From NCBI RefSeq assembly GCF_043769475.1, contig NZ_CP171729.1, positions 5,952,001 to 6,016,000 of the forward strand: 64,000 nt of DNA, given 5' to 3'. Positions 18,025 to 27,813 of the stretch are shown one piece after another (the first letter of the stretch is position 1; each line of letters opens with the position of its first letter). The notes under the pieces were generated by a model. It was not told where the DNA came from. It saw only the letters and a list, made by a program, of their open reading frames with translations, and did no database searches. The DNA comes from Allomesorhizobium sp043769475 (lineage in GTDB: Bacteria; Pseudomonadota; Alphaproteobacteria; Rhizobiales; Rhizobiaceae). Both the position numbers and the translations under genes were made by a program.

Positions 18025-18259
18025 CTCATCGGATTGGGCGGAGTGGGAACACACGCTCGTCACTTCATCAACATCTTCCAGCTGCTGCTGAATTTCACTG
18101 GCGAGCGCGAGTAGCGACTGTCCGTTGTGGGCGAGGGCGAGGTAGCGGAGGAGATCCTCCGGCCACAATTCGTTCTCGCAACACCCGGCCACACCTTGAG
18201 TCCCCAAGAGCTTTTGCTAGTCTGCCACAGCACCCTTCGACAGCGGCCCGCGAGGACAT
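18025..18259. other. Spacer with possible minus-strand remnant
   Basis: On the minus strand 18050-18170 reads ELWPEDLLRYLALAHNGQSL and continues ALASEIQQQLEDVDEV. That looks protein-like and helical, but it has no start codon of its own and I cannot assign it. Confidence 0.3.
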
Positions 18260-19144
18260 GTGGCACAAGACAGTCAAGCCCTACACGGCGACGGCATCTC
18301 GGCTGTTATAGTCGGGCAGGGTGCCGAACTGGTGTCGCTGCAGGATGCTCAAGGATTTGAGTTCCTGTGGCAGGCCGGGCCGGCCTGGCGGCGCCATTCT
18401 CCGGTGCTGTTTCCGATTGTCGGCCGGCTAAAGGGCGATCAACTGCGTCACCGCGGCCAGACCTATACCATGACGCAGCACGGCTTCGCGCGCGACAAGC
18501 CTTTTGTGTGGGCGGACAGGGGGCCTCGATCCTGCACGCTGGTTCTTACCGACGACGCCGACACCCGCGCGCACTACCCCTTCGCTTTTCGCCTGGCCGT
18601 GACTTACACGCTGGAATGCCAGCAACTCGGCGTGACTTTCGAGGTCACCAACATAGGCGACGAGCTGTTGCCGGCCTCCATAGGCGCGCACCCGGCGTTC
18701 AATTGGCCGTTGCTGTCGGAGCTACCTAAGGAGGCCTACCGCCTGACCTTTGCCGATGATGAGCCGGCGCCGGTTCCTCGCCTTAGGGATGGCCTCCTGC
18801 TCTCAGCACCGCGGCCGACGCCCATCGAAGGCAGGACGCTTGCACTATCCGAACGGCTGTTCGATGACGACGCCGTCATCCTGGATCGGCCCGCAAGCAC
18901 CAGCGTGCGCTACGAGGCCGAGCGTGGTCCGGCGATCGAAGTATCATGGCAGGGATTTTCAGAACTGGGCATCTGGTCAAAGCCGGGCGGCGCGCCGTTC
19001 CTGTGCATCGAACCCTGGCACGGCATAGCAAGCCCTGTGGACTTCGCTGGCAACTTCACCGATAAGCCGCGCCTGATGCTGGTCGCACCGGGGGCGAAGC
19101 GGTCGCTTAATTACCGGATCAGGCTGGAGCAGGGGCCGCGGTGA
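18260..19144 (+). CDS. Aldose 1-epimerase family protein
   Basis: 294 residues of the galactose mutarotase-like fold, in the LacX-type branch. Motifs are SPVLFPIVGRLKGD, QHGFARDKPFVW (His and Arg of the active site), SIGAHPAFNWPL and FLCIEPWHGIASP with the catalytic Glu. The predicted role is interconversion of sugar anomers; the exact substrate is unknown. The frame begins with GTG at 18260, after GCGAGGAC. It follows the cysQ-like gene by 235 bases on the same strand and may be only a neighbour rather than a Nod gene. Confidence 0.75.
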   Translation: MAQDSQALHGDGISAVIVGQGAELVSLQDAQGFEFLWQAGPAWRRHSPVLFPIVGRLKGDQLRHRGQTYTMTQHGFARDKPFVWADRGPRSCTLVLTDDADTRAHYPFAFRLAVTYTLECQQLGVTFEVTNIGDELLPASIGAHPAFNWPLLSELPKEAYRLTFADDEPAPVPRLRDGLLLSAPRPTPIEGRTLALSERLFDDDAVILDRPASTSVRYEAERGPAIEVSWQGFSELGIWSKPGGAPFLCIEPWHGIASPVDFAGNFTDKPRLMLVAPGAKRSLNYRIRLEQGPR

Positions 19145-19180
19145 TCCCGGACCGTCTAGGGAACCAACGCCGTGCGGTAC

Positions 19181-19345
19181 CCAATGAAACTTGGCTTCGC
19201 CGGCACCGGCGCGCTTACTTCAGCCATTGTTATCGGGCTGAAATCCCTCAAGTGCGATCCGGTATCGATCGTGTTGTCGCCCCGCAACGAAGAGATCGCG
19301 GCAAACCTCGCTTCCCGATATCCGAATGTGCGGGTTGCGTCAGCT
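19181..19345 (+). pseudogene. proC-like (pyrroline-5-carboxylate reductase) N-terminal fragment
   Basis: From 19181 the frame reads MKLGFAGTGALTSAIVIGLK, a dinucleotide-binding GxGxxxxA motif, and continues ...SIVLSPRNEEIAANLASRYPN-type sequence to about VRVAS. Homology then stops at about 19345, where unrelated sequence begins. That is about 55 of ~260 residues, so it is a truncated gene at a rearrangement junction. Confidence 0.65.
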
Positions 19346-19809
19346 GACGGGACCGCGGGGGCGCCGGTGCCGGCGGCAAGCGGCTGGGAAGAGGAGGCGT
19401 TTGGCGCCGGAGCTGGACCCTGATTAGCCGAGGCGGACGAGCCGGATCTGTTGGCGGCAGTTCGCGGCGATCGACGCCGTGCTCCAACGGCCAGCCAAGG
19501 GTGCGGAACGGTGGGACGGTGCCAGCCCGCAAGAAGACGAATTGCAACCTGATCGGCCGGCGCTGGTCCACGATCTCCACTGCGACGAGGATGCGCGCCT
19601 GAAGGTTGCGCCCCGCGATCAGCTCCAGGAGAAAGTCCCCAGCGTGTATCCGAGAAGCCCACATCGAGCACAATGGGATAAGTACTTCCATTCAGGCGTT
19701 AGTCGAAGCCGCTATGACCAGGAATACTCTTCCTGGTCGTGGAACCGGGGCGGCCGCCCTCCCGTCAACGGGTTCTTCGAGCCCTCGCCCTACAATCGGC
19801 GGCTATGTG
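19346..19809. other. Rearranged spacer, no gene assigned
   Basis: This stretch lies between the proC break point and the ompW-type repeat. A minus-strand frame (19420-19691; LIPLCSMWASRIHAGDFLLE...) is open for about 90 codons and looks protein-like, but I do not recognise it. It may be another gene scrap. Confidence 0.35.
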
Positions 19810-20080
19810 TTGGACGGTTATCGAGAAAGTTGATCCGAACGTTCCTCCGATTTCTCCTCGCCCAGAGGCAACAAGGCCGCCTCCTCGAATGACCGGGTCG
19901 GTTCGCGTGTGCAGGGGCCGACGGCAAAGAAGGGCGCACGAGGCGCCCTTCGTTTCAGATCGGCGGTCAGCAAGCCGCTTGGCCTTTGGTTGTCAGAAGC
20001 GGTAGGTGAAACCTGCGCCAATCAGCCAGGGATTAAGCTCGGCCTTGCCCGTCATTGTCGCGCCGCTCACCGCGACGTGA
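19810..20080. repeat. Direct repeat copy A (ompW 3' end plus flank)
   Basis: About 270 bases closely match 29110-29388 in the same orientation. The shared part holds the last ~25 codons of ompW (minus strand), the hairpin downstream of it and ~100 bases of flank. In this copy the ompW part is only a tail and differs by substitutions and short indels. The two copies bracket the transposase remnant and the giant effector gene. Confidence 0.85.
19930..19950 (-). terminator. Hairpin downstream of the ompW tail (copy A)
   Basis: The stem AAGGGCGC/GCGCCCTT has an ACGAG loop and is identical to the copy at 29239-29259. Only a weak T run follows on the minus strand. Confidence 0.55.
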
Positions 20081-20280
20081 AGACGTACGGGCACGCCGCC
20101 TATCCACTCCTCCGTAGCCGACTGCTGGCAGCCGCTTGACCCAACCGAACAGAGGAGCCACCCAAAATAATAGTCCCTGCACAAATGTGCGGAAGAACCC
20201 AATCAAGGTGAGACGCCGTTTCATCCTGATCCTCGCGCTATATCGGTGCGAGCATCCGACGCTTTGGGCGGGGACACTCG

Positions 20281-23200
20281 TCAATGGTGAGCATCATCAT
20301 GCAGCGCATGCGATGTGGACGGCAAATCAACCAGAGCCCCAACACTGGCGTGGATGTCTGAGGATGGAGCCCTCGCAGATGATGATGAGGCGGGGGCCCG
20401 CATCTCATTCACGAGCGTACCCGAAGCTCCCGCCCCCTGAGAGCTTGGCGCAACAGGAAGCTCCTGAAACGAGCCGGCCTGCCGAGCATCCGGCCCTGCG
20501 CCGCCGCTGAGATAGGCGTGCAGAGCCGCCACGCATGCTTCGGCGTTCCTGTTGTTGTTCCGTCTATGGGGCGGAACGACTGTGAGATTGGCCTGGCGAT
20601 AATGCGGCGTGCGCTCCTGCACGATTTCCTCGAAACGCTCCTTCTTGATGGCCGTCTTGTCGGAGCTCTGCAGCCCGCTGGTCTCCTCTGTCTCGCCGAT
20701 CCGCAGCAACGGGCGGCTGGTGTCATTCGCAAGGCGCTTCCAGATCTCGCCTCGGTCAGTGTCGAGCCAGATCGAGACCGCGTTGTCCAGGATTAGGCGC
20801 CGGGTTTCCTCACGCTCGAAGGCGCCGCCGCCAGTTGCGAGGACCACGTTCCCTTTCTCGAAACACTGCGCGATCAAGCTCGCCTCGCGGTCCCTAAACC
20901 ACTGCTTGCCTTTGTCTTCGGCATCGAAAATGTCCGTGATCGACATGCCGGTCTCCCTTTCGATTTTTTTGTCGGAGTCGACGAAGTCGAGCCCGAGTCG
21001 CCGCGCGAGAGCTGGGCCGATGGAGGACTTGCCGGCGCCAGGCAGCCCGACGAGCACAATCGGCCGCGAGCGCAGCGACGAGACGACCTCTTTGGCCATC
21101 TGCGATTTCTCGGGCAACCGTGGCCGTTCGGCTACTCGCGCGCCAAAGGTCGCACCGGCAAATGGTCGAGCGTCCAGTTCGATTCCCCAGTGAGGAAGCT
21201 CCCTGGCGCCTTCTGGAATCGCCACGTCCTTACAGGCCTCTCGTGCACTCTGGGCAAGTTCTTGCGTAGCTTGCACCAGAGCATCTCCGCTCAGCTCTAG
21301 CCGCAGCTTGTCCCGCTTCTTGTAGGTATCGTGGTTGGTAAGCTTAGCCTGATAGCTCTGTGGCGTATGGAACTCTAGCGCAAAGCGATATCCGTCCGGC
21401 GTGGTGAGCACACTGGTGACGCCGATGAAGGTTGGATCTCGCATCCTGAACCAGTTGGTCGTGCTGACCTCAGCGTAGCCCCGCTCGTCAAATGCCAAAA
21501 TGGCTTTTTTGAAACCACGTGCAAAATCCTTGTCAGGGATTTGGAAGACATGCCGCACGGCGTTGCTGATCAGCTGGGCGTCGCTATCAGACTTAGCGCT
21601 CCTTCCCATCAGTTGGGCTGCCAGTGAGCCTACCGATCTCAAGGGGCGATCCAAACGGGGCATGCTGACGTCGATATCCGCTCCCGTCAGGACCTCGGCA
21701 ACTCTAAGTACCGCTGTGGTAATCTCCTTCTCTTCCGTTGCGGCTTTAGCACGCTCGATCTCTGCGCCATCCGCGGCTTCCTTGGGGGTCATCATCATAG
21801 CGGTATCTTCGGCCGTCAGCTGTCGACCGATGGGTTCCGGCAGGATATGCTTGTCTGCGGCGAGCTTGATAGCGGCTTCCATGACTGAAGCCGTTAGCGT
21901 TGGATTGTCCCGCAGATCCTCCAATGACGCATCGACATCGAACCTGCCCTGCTTGAGCGTGGCTGCTACGCCTTTGACGTAGGGCACGGACCTTAGGCCC
22001 GGCGTCTGTTGCAGGAGGCGCTGCAGCGCTTGGCTTTTTTTCATGAAGAGTTGGGCACTTGTGTCGGATTTATAGGCGTCGGTCCCGACCTTGTTGCCGA
22101 GGCTTAGGAGATTGCTTGCGCTTTGTATGACGTCGTCTGGCTCGTAGCCATCCGGTCGAGGATCGATGCGCGCAGGGTAGTGGTCGAGTAAGACCTGAAC
22201 GCGGTCTCGGGGGTGAGCGGAGGCCTGATAGGCTTCGGCCAGGTGCGGAAGCAACTCCGAAACCGCCTGGCTCACGCCATCGTTGACGGTGCCGCGTTCG
22301 ATTGTCTCGGGCGGGACGTCCCCATTCGCACCAGCGGCCCACGCCTCCAAGTCGGCCACGAGCAATTCGCTGATCTCACGAGCGACCGGATGCACTGCGA
22401 GCTCAATCTCGCGCATCATTCTTTCGAGCTGGGGTTGGATATCCTGGCCGCTCACCTCTTCCTGGTTCAACAAGTCACGTATGGCACTTCTGAGCTCATG
22501 GTGAATACCTTCGTAGGTTCCAAAGATCGCCCGCTCGGCAAACCAGCACCGGGCCTGATCGGATTGAGCCAGAAAATTCCGCTGCAAAGTGCTATAGATT
22601 TCCAAAGTGCTCTGCGTGGCAGCGAGGATCTGGCTGGCACGACTGAAATTGTACCTGCCGTCCTCGATCGCGGCAGTATGCGATTTTGGCGGCTTGAGCG
22701 AGCGGACTCCGCGAGCTTGCTCCGCCTCATCGAACCGGCGAACATGCTCATAGAGTTGCGGCCGGTCGCCGATAATAATGACCGTATCCCCATCGAAGTC
22801 GCCATCGAGTTTCTTTTGTTGATCGGGCGGCACGGCGACCAAGGACCCCGGAGCGAATACCTCTGTCGCCTGGAGGATGCCGACACAATCAAGGGAGGTG
22901 TTCGCCGTAACCCGCTCCTTGCGGCTGGTCCAGCCCGAATGGGACTTAACGTCCTCCGCCGACAATACCACCCCACGATCGAGGTAGTCGGCCGGCCACA
23001 TCGCGTCAGGCACCACGATGAGAATGCCTTTGGCGAAAAAGGTGGGATCGTCGCCCGCCAGTTGCTCTCCCGACTTCTCGGCGACATTGAAGCTGTATTG
23101 CATGGCCACGCACTTATCGAGGAATGCCGCCGTTGCGTCGCCATCGGCTGACGACATGACTTGTTCAGCCCTTAATGGGCGCAAGTTTGGCTTATCGTAT

Positions 23201-26200
23201 GGGGAGCGGCCGATCAGCACGCCAGCCGCACCCGTCAGCCCCTCGCTCTTAAGCTTAGGCACATGCAGACGGCCATCACTGGATGGTACGGCAACCGCGC
23301 CGGGACCTTCGATGTGTCCGGCCGTTACGGTGCGAAACAACTCTTCGGACGTCAGCGCTTCTCCTTTTTTAGCCTCAAGCCAGCTGTTGGCCTTCTCGCG
23401 CGCCTCTTCCGCCACCCGCTCGCTTCTCGAATAATATTGCAGCGCCGTGGCGGGGAGCGACGATTTCCTTCCCTCCGCGAACGCAGGCACCCGATCAGGC
23501 CCATCCTGCCGCCCAGCGCGGCGAACAGCTATCATACGCTCCGCCAGTGAGGCTCTGATAAAGCCGCAACCGTCATGCGGCCGCAAAGCTATCGAGCCCT
23601 CCGGTCCAGTCAGCTTAAAGGGGTGCTCCTCGCCGGCAGGGCGGTCCGGCAGCAGCGACAACTTGAAATTGCCCTCAAGCGCGTAGTCATGAGGGCCCAG
23701 ATCTTTGATGGCAGGAGGTGCAGCAAAGCCCCTGCGCTGCGTGTAGTAATAGGCCTCTTTGAAAGGCGCCCAGGCGCGCGATAGCTGCTCGAACGCCGTA
23801 CCCGGTGCGGTCTCGGCATACGGGATCGCCAGCAGCTTCCCCCCGAAAGCCTCGGGTCCTCGCTCGCCCGGAGCGACGGCGGCAATCTGCGAGAGGGTTG
23901 GCTTACGCGCCTTTAATTTGCTTCCGCCGAACAGGTCCATGCGGTGAGGTACATCAGCGACACAGAACACGCGCCTTAACATGTAGGGGCTCGGCTTTCC
24001 CGGCAGTTGGACCGCTACCAACGGGACGGCTCCCGAGGTCAGGCGATGAAAGATCGAGTATCGCGGCGGCTCAGCCTCCGTGGCCAGCCGGCGCCCCTGC
24101 AGGTCAACGACTGGCAACTGCATCAGTCCCGCCTCACCCTCGGGCGGTCGGGGCTCGTGATCCATGGTCCGTAATACTTGATGCATATCAAAGACGGACG
24201 GCGGATGTTGACTCCGGATCGCCCCCTCATCCAGCGTCATGAACGAGTCGAGCGCATCAAGCGCATCGTCCCCTTCGATCTGCGCAATCAGATTCCAGCT
24301 CATGTTGGACAGATCGCCTTCCATGAGGTTCCGCGTCTCGGCCAGGATCTTCTTGGTCTCGCGTTCCAGCTGTTGCCGCCGCATAGCCAAGTCGGACTTG
24401 TTACCCTCGACATACGGTCGTCGGTACAAACTCGCCAGGACCTCGCGCGCCTTGAGCACTTGAAAAATCGAGAGCGCGGGACGGCGGCTCGATAAAGGGC
24501 CACAGCTCCGCCGCTCGGCATTGGTTGCTTCTAGATATGCCGCGATCTTCTGCTCCAAACCTGGTTGGAGATCGTTCAGCAGGTTTAGCGCTTGCCGCCG
24601 GTGCCAGAGCATCGATTTCTCCGGGCTTCTGGCGAGCGGGAGCAGAGCGATACAAATGTTACCCATGGATTCGAGGTTGTTCTCGGCGGTAAACCCAGGG
24701 GCATGAACCAATTCTCCGAGCCGACCCAAACCTTTTGGTGCCAACAAAGCGAGGTCGTCAAACAGCCGAGCCTTTCCCAGCGGCTTGAAGATGTTGATAA
24801 TGCTCAAAACATCGGCCTGCTCGAGCCGATCATCTGCATAGTGCAAGTAATGCACCAGCTGCTGCATCCGGTCTTTCAGCATAGTGGCGTCAGCAATATC
24901 TCCAGCTTCCTCCGCTCTCATGAAACTTAGCCCCACGGCGTTAGCTATGCTGCTGAGCTGAGGCGTTGTGAAAGGACCGAATCGTTGGCCTCCTCGACCC
25001 AGGTCGCGCGCGAGATGCACGATTGCCTCGCTGCACGTCGCCTCTCCCCGCCATTTGACGAGGCTGTTCATCAGGTTGGCCTGTTGCTGCGGAGTAAAAT
25101 CGGACAAGCGGCGGCAGAGGATCTCCCGAGCGATAGCGACTGAGGCTTCGGAACAGTCTTCGTCTGAAGGCCACTTGCTGAAGCCGTTCGCCAGGTTTGT
25201 CAGCTCCAGGCTATTAAAATCGGAGAGCCTGTGGCGGGCGCGAAGATCACGGGCGATTGCGGTTGTTGCTTGGAGGCAGCTCTCCTCTCTCGGCCATTTG
25301 CTGAAGCCATTCACCAGGTTCGAGGACTCCCGTCGACCAAAAAACAAGAGCCGATCGGGGCGGCTGAGGATCTCATTTGCGATGGCGGTTGAGGCTTGAA
25401 GAGCCGGCGTGCGGTCAGCCCATTTGCTGAACGCATTCACCAGGTTCGCAAGCGACCTCTCGGTAAAACCAGAGAGCCGGCCGTGGCGGCCAGCACGGTC
25501 AAGGATCTCGCTGGCGACAGCGACTGTGGCTTCCCCGCAAGCCAGCTCCTTAGGCCACTTGCTGAAACCGTTTACCAAGGTGGCCAGATCCTGCTGGCTG
25601 CAACGAGGGAGCCGGTCGGGGAAGCCGATGATCTCCTCGGCGACCGCGACGACCGCCTTGCGACAGACCGTCTCTTGCGGCCACTTGCAGAAGCCGTTCA
25701 CTAGGTTCGCCAGGCCCAGCTCGTGGAAATCAGAAAGGCCGTCGGGTCCGCCGGCGAGCTCAAGAATTTCAGGAGCGATGGCTAGCGCGCCTGCGTGACA
25801 TCTCGAGTCATCCGGCCACTTGCTGAAGCCGTTCACCAGGACCGCCAAGGCCGGCCGAGTGATACCGCGCAGCCCGGTGCGGAGGATCTCCCCAGCAATT
25901 GCCTCTGTGCCCGCTCTACAGTCCGCTTCTTCGGTCCACTTGCTGAAACCGTTCACCAGGTTGACCAAAGCCTGTGGCGTGAAATCACCCAATCTCCGCC
26001 GCTGGATTTCCCCAGCGATTGCCGCGGTGGCCTCTCGACAGTCCTCTTTTTTCGGCCATTTGCTGAAACCGTTCACAAGGAGGGCCAGGTTCTGCGGATT
26101 GAAGTCAGAGAGCTGGCGACGACAGACTTCGGCGGCAATTGCGACCCCCGCTCGGCGAGCAGGCCGCTGCTCCGGCCACTTGCCGAAACCGTTCACCAAG

Positions 26201-27813
26201 TTTGCTAGGCCCTGTGGGTCAAAGTCAGCTAGCGGGCGTTGTGTCACCTCGGCGGCGATTTGGAGTGTCGCGCGCTCAATCCTTGCCTCTTCCGGCCATT
26301 TGCTGAAACCGTTCACTAGGTTCGTAAGTGCCTGAGAATTGTATTCCGAAAATTGCGCGCGACGAGAGACCTCATCGGCAATCGCGGCAGTCGCCTTGCG
26401 ACAGATCGCCTCCTTCGGCCACTTACAGAGAGCGTTCACCAAACCGGGCAGTCGCATCTGAGTGATGTCGGAAAGCCCCTTGTTTTTGGCGCGCCGACGG
26501 AGCTCGCCTGCAATCGCGACTGTGCCATCGCGACACTCCGTCCTTTCGGGCCACTTGCTGAACCCATTGGCCAGCGATGAAAGACTCAGATCATTCAGAT
26601 GCTGAAGCGCCAGGTTCTCCTCGCAAAAGAACTTCGCGATCCTAATTGTTCCATTACGGCATGTCGTCGATTGTGGATGCCGCCCGAATGAAACCGCAAA
26701 TAGGGAAAGCGCCTTCAGGTCAACTTTCCTCATGAGTGCGTCATTAAGCTGCGAGACGTGAGTTGCCATCGCCTTGCACGCATCTATGCCCGCCTGACCT
26801 CCGGCTTCGCGGCTCACCGCATTGCAGGTGAGGGCGTAGCCCCAGCTTTGGTTACCGCGTACATTGTCTTCCCATCGCGGTATAAAATCACTTTCGAACA
26901 GAGCCGCAGCCCTCTGCAGGAAAGTTGCAAGGCTTGGCATCTTCAGCTGTTTGGCATAATCCACTACGGCAGTTGAGAATGCATAGAAGTCATCAGCGCG
27001 GCAAGCGCGGTCAAGAGTCTCCATCCGCTCACGAAGCCTCGAGCGCTCGAGGTCCGCGCGTCCATGCGCTTCCTTTCCATGCGCCCTTTGCGGCACCACC
27101 TCGTTGATGCGCCGCTTGACCGGCCAGCCCCGCAGGTCGGGCCCGGACCGCTCAGGTTCTTGGAGAGTGTCTCTTTGCAAGCTCCCAGACGTTCGATTGC
27201 GTTGCAACGCTTCGCCGCCAAGACGAGCGAAGCTCGCGTCGCGATTTAGCTCGGCAGGATCTGGTTCAAACCGGCGGTCGTCGCTTCCAGTGGCGACGTC
27301 GCCGATACGACGCCTCTTTGGTTCAGACCCTACGTCGGGCATGACTCGTTTGTGACGCGCTATCGCCTCTGTTTGCGAATTCTCAGTTTCCTGATCGGGA
27401 CGCCAGCGTTCGTCTCCAAAACGCGACGATTCTGGCTCCGGAGCGAGGGCATCACGGTAGGATCGATAAATGCGCTTCTGAGCTTTGTGCCCGGACAGCT
27501 CGTCTAAACGTCGCCTTCCCGACTGAGTTCGCACGGCAGGCACGGATGCTTCCTCCGCACCGAGAACGCTATCGTGCAAACCCAGACACGCTCGATCAAC
27601 CCGATGGTGTTCGTCGTCAGAGCGCTCCGAGGTTTCTTCTCGACGAGGTGCGCTGGACTGCTCGGGCTTGGAGCGTATATTCTCCAACACAGAGCCGAAT
27701 GATTGGTCTCGAGCAACTCCGGGTAGTTCATTGCGCTCACTATCGGCTCGCAGGCTAGCGTCGGCTGCAGAGTCCGACATGTCCGATCGCCGACGGCGGT
27801 GAATGCGCGTCAA
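20281..27813 (-). CDS. Giant SKWP-repeat type III effector with central DFDGD motif and C-terminal shikimate kinase domain
   Basis: 2,510 codons. Residues 1-~290 are basic and disordered, with a PKRRRI (165-170) nuclear-localisation-like cluster. Residues ~410-955 hold about 13 imperfect repeats of 37-47 residues with the core LVNGFSKWP, the hallmark of the SKWP family (Ralstonia RipS, Xanthomonas XopAD). The build also recalls Mlr6361 of M. loti MAFF303099, a large repeat protein with a shikimate-kinase-like end. Residues ~1240-1790 are a globular part with KKLDGDFDGDTVIII near 1673. Residues ~2245-2420 carry every shikimate kinase motif: GLPGAGKS, DSDKKI, FRDRE, ATGGGAF, RPLL and RTPHY. The TTG at 27813 has AGGAG seven bases upstream; an ATG at 27780 is the alternative. 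A tts-box-like site lies upstream. No secretion genes are in the window. It is predicted to be delivered into plant cells. Confidence 0.88.
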   Translation of the reverse strand: MTRIHRRRRSDMSDSAADASLRADSERNELPGVARDQSFGSVLENIRSKPEQSSAPRREETSERSDDEHHRVDRACLGLHDSVLGAEEASVPAVRTQSGRRRLDELSGHKAQKRIYRSYRDALAPEPESSRFGDERWRPDQETENSQTEAIARHKRVMPDVGSEPKRRRIGDVATGSDDRRFEPDPAELNRDASFARLGGEALQRNRTSGSLQRDTLQEPERSGPDLRGWPVKRRINEVVPQRAHGKEAHGRADLERSRLRERMETLDRACRADDFYAFSTAVVDYAKQLKMPSLATFLQRAAALFESDFIPRWEDNVRGNQSWGYALTCNAVSREAGGQAGIDACKAMATHVSQLNDALMRKVDLKALSLFAVSFGRHPQSTTCRNGTIRIAKFFCEENLALQHLNDLSLSSLANGFSKWPERTECRDGTVAIAGELRRRAKNKGLSDITQMRLPGLVNALCKWPKEAICRKATAAIADEVSRRAQFSEYNSQALTNLVNGFSKWPEEARIERATLQIAAEVTQRPLADFDPQGLANLVNGFGKWPEQRPARRAGVAIAAEVCRRQLSDFNPQNLALLVNGFSKWPKKEDCREATAAIAGEIQRRRLGDFTPQALVNLVNGFSKWTEEADCRAGTEAIAGEILRTGLRGITRPALAVLVNGFSKWPDDSRCHAGALAIAPEILELAGGPDGLSDFHELGLANLVNGFCKWPQETVCRKAVVAVAEEIIGFPDRLPRCSQQDLATLVNGFSKWPKELACGEATVAVASEILDRAGRHGRLSGFTERSLANLVNAFSKWADRTPALQASTAIANEILSRPDRLLFFGRRESSNLVNGFSKWPREESCLQATTAIARDLRARHRLSDFNSLELTNLANGFSKWPSDEDCSEASVAIAREILCRRLSDFTPQQQANLMNSLVKWRGEATCSEAIVHLARDLGRGGQRFGPFTTPQLSSIANAVGLSFMRAEEAGDIADATMLKDRMQQLVHYLHYADDRLEQADVLSIINIFKPLGKARLFDDLALLAPKGLGRLGELVHAPGFTAENNLESMGNICIALLPLARSPEKSMLWHRRQALNLLNDLQPGLEQKIAAYLEATNAERRSCGPLSSRRPALSIFQVLKAREVLASLYRRPYVEGNKSDLAMRRQQLERETKKILAETRNLMEGDLSNMSWNLIAQIEGDDALDALDSFMTLDEGAIRSQHPPSVFDMHQVLRTMDHEPRPPEGEAGLMQLPVVDLQGRRLATEAEPPRYSIFHRLTSGAVPLVAVQLPGKPSPYMLRRVFCVADVPHRMDLFGGSKLKARKPTLSQIAAVAPGERGPEAFGGKLLAIPYAETAPGTAFEQLSRAWAPFKEAYYYTQRRGFAAPPAIKDLGPHDYALEGNFKLSLLPDRPAGEEHPFKLTGPEGSIALRPHDGCGFIRASLAERMIAVRRAGRQDGPDRVPAFAEGRKSSLPATALQYYSRSERVAEEAREKANSWLEAKKGEALTSEELFRTVTAGHIEGPGAVAVPSSDGRLHVPKLKSEGLTGAAGVLIGRSPYDKPNLRPLRAEQVMSSADGDATAAFLDKCVAMQYSFNVAEKSGEQLAGDDPTFFAKGILIVVPDAMWPADYLDRGVVLSAEDVKSHSGWTSRKERVTANTSLDCVGILQATEVFAPGSLVAVPPDQQKKLDGDFDGDTVIIIGDRPQLYEHVRRFDEAEQARGVRSLKPPKSHTAAIEDGRYNFSRASQILAATQSTLEIYSTLQRNFLAQSDQARCWFAERAIFGTYEGIHHELRSAIRDLLNQEEVSGQDIQPQLERMMREIELAVHPVAREISELLVADLEAWAAGANGDVPPETIERGTVNDGVSQAVSELLPHLAEAYQASAHPRDRVQVLLDHYPARIDPRPDGYEPDDVIQSASNLLSLGNKVGTDAYKSDTSAQLFMKKSQALQRLLQQTPGLRSVPYVKGVAATLKQGRFDVDASLEDLRDNPTLTASVMEAAIKLAADKHILPEPIGRQLTAEDTAMMMTPKEAADGAEIERAKAATEEKEITTAVLRVAEVLTGADIDVSMPRLDRPLRSVGSLAAQLMGRSAKSDSDAQLISNAVRHVFQIPDKDFARGFKKAILAFDERGYAEVSTTNWFRMRDPTFIGVTSVLTTPDGYRFALEFHTPQSYQAKLTNHDTYKKRDKLRLELSGDALVQATQELAQSAREACKDVAIPEGARELPHWGIELDARPFAGATFGARVAERPRLPEKSQMAKEVVSSLRSRPIVLVGLPGAGKSSIGPALARRLGLDFVDSDKKIERETGMSITDIFDAEDKGKQWFRDREASLIAQCFEKGNVVLATGGGAFEREETRRLILDNAVSIWLDTDRGEIWKRLANDTSRPLLRIGETEETSGLQSSDKTAIKKERFEEIVQERTPHYRQANLTVVPPHRRNNNRNAEACVAALHAYLSGGAGPDARQAGSFQELPVAPSSQGAGASGTLVNEMRAPASSSSARAPSSDIHASVGALVDLPSTSHALHDDAHH

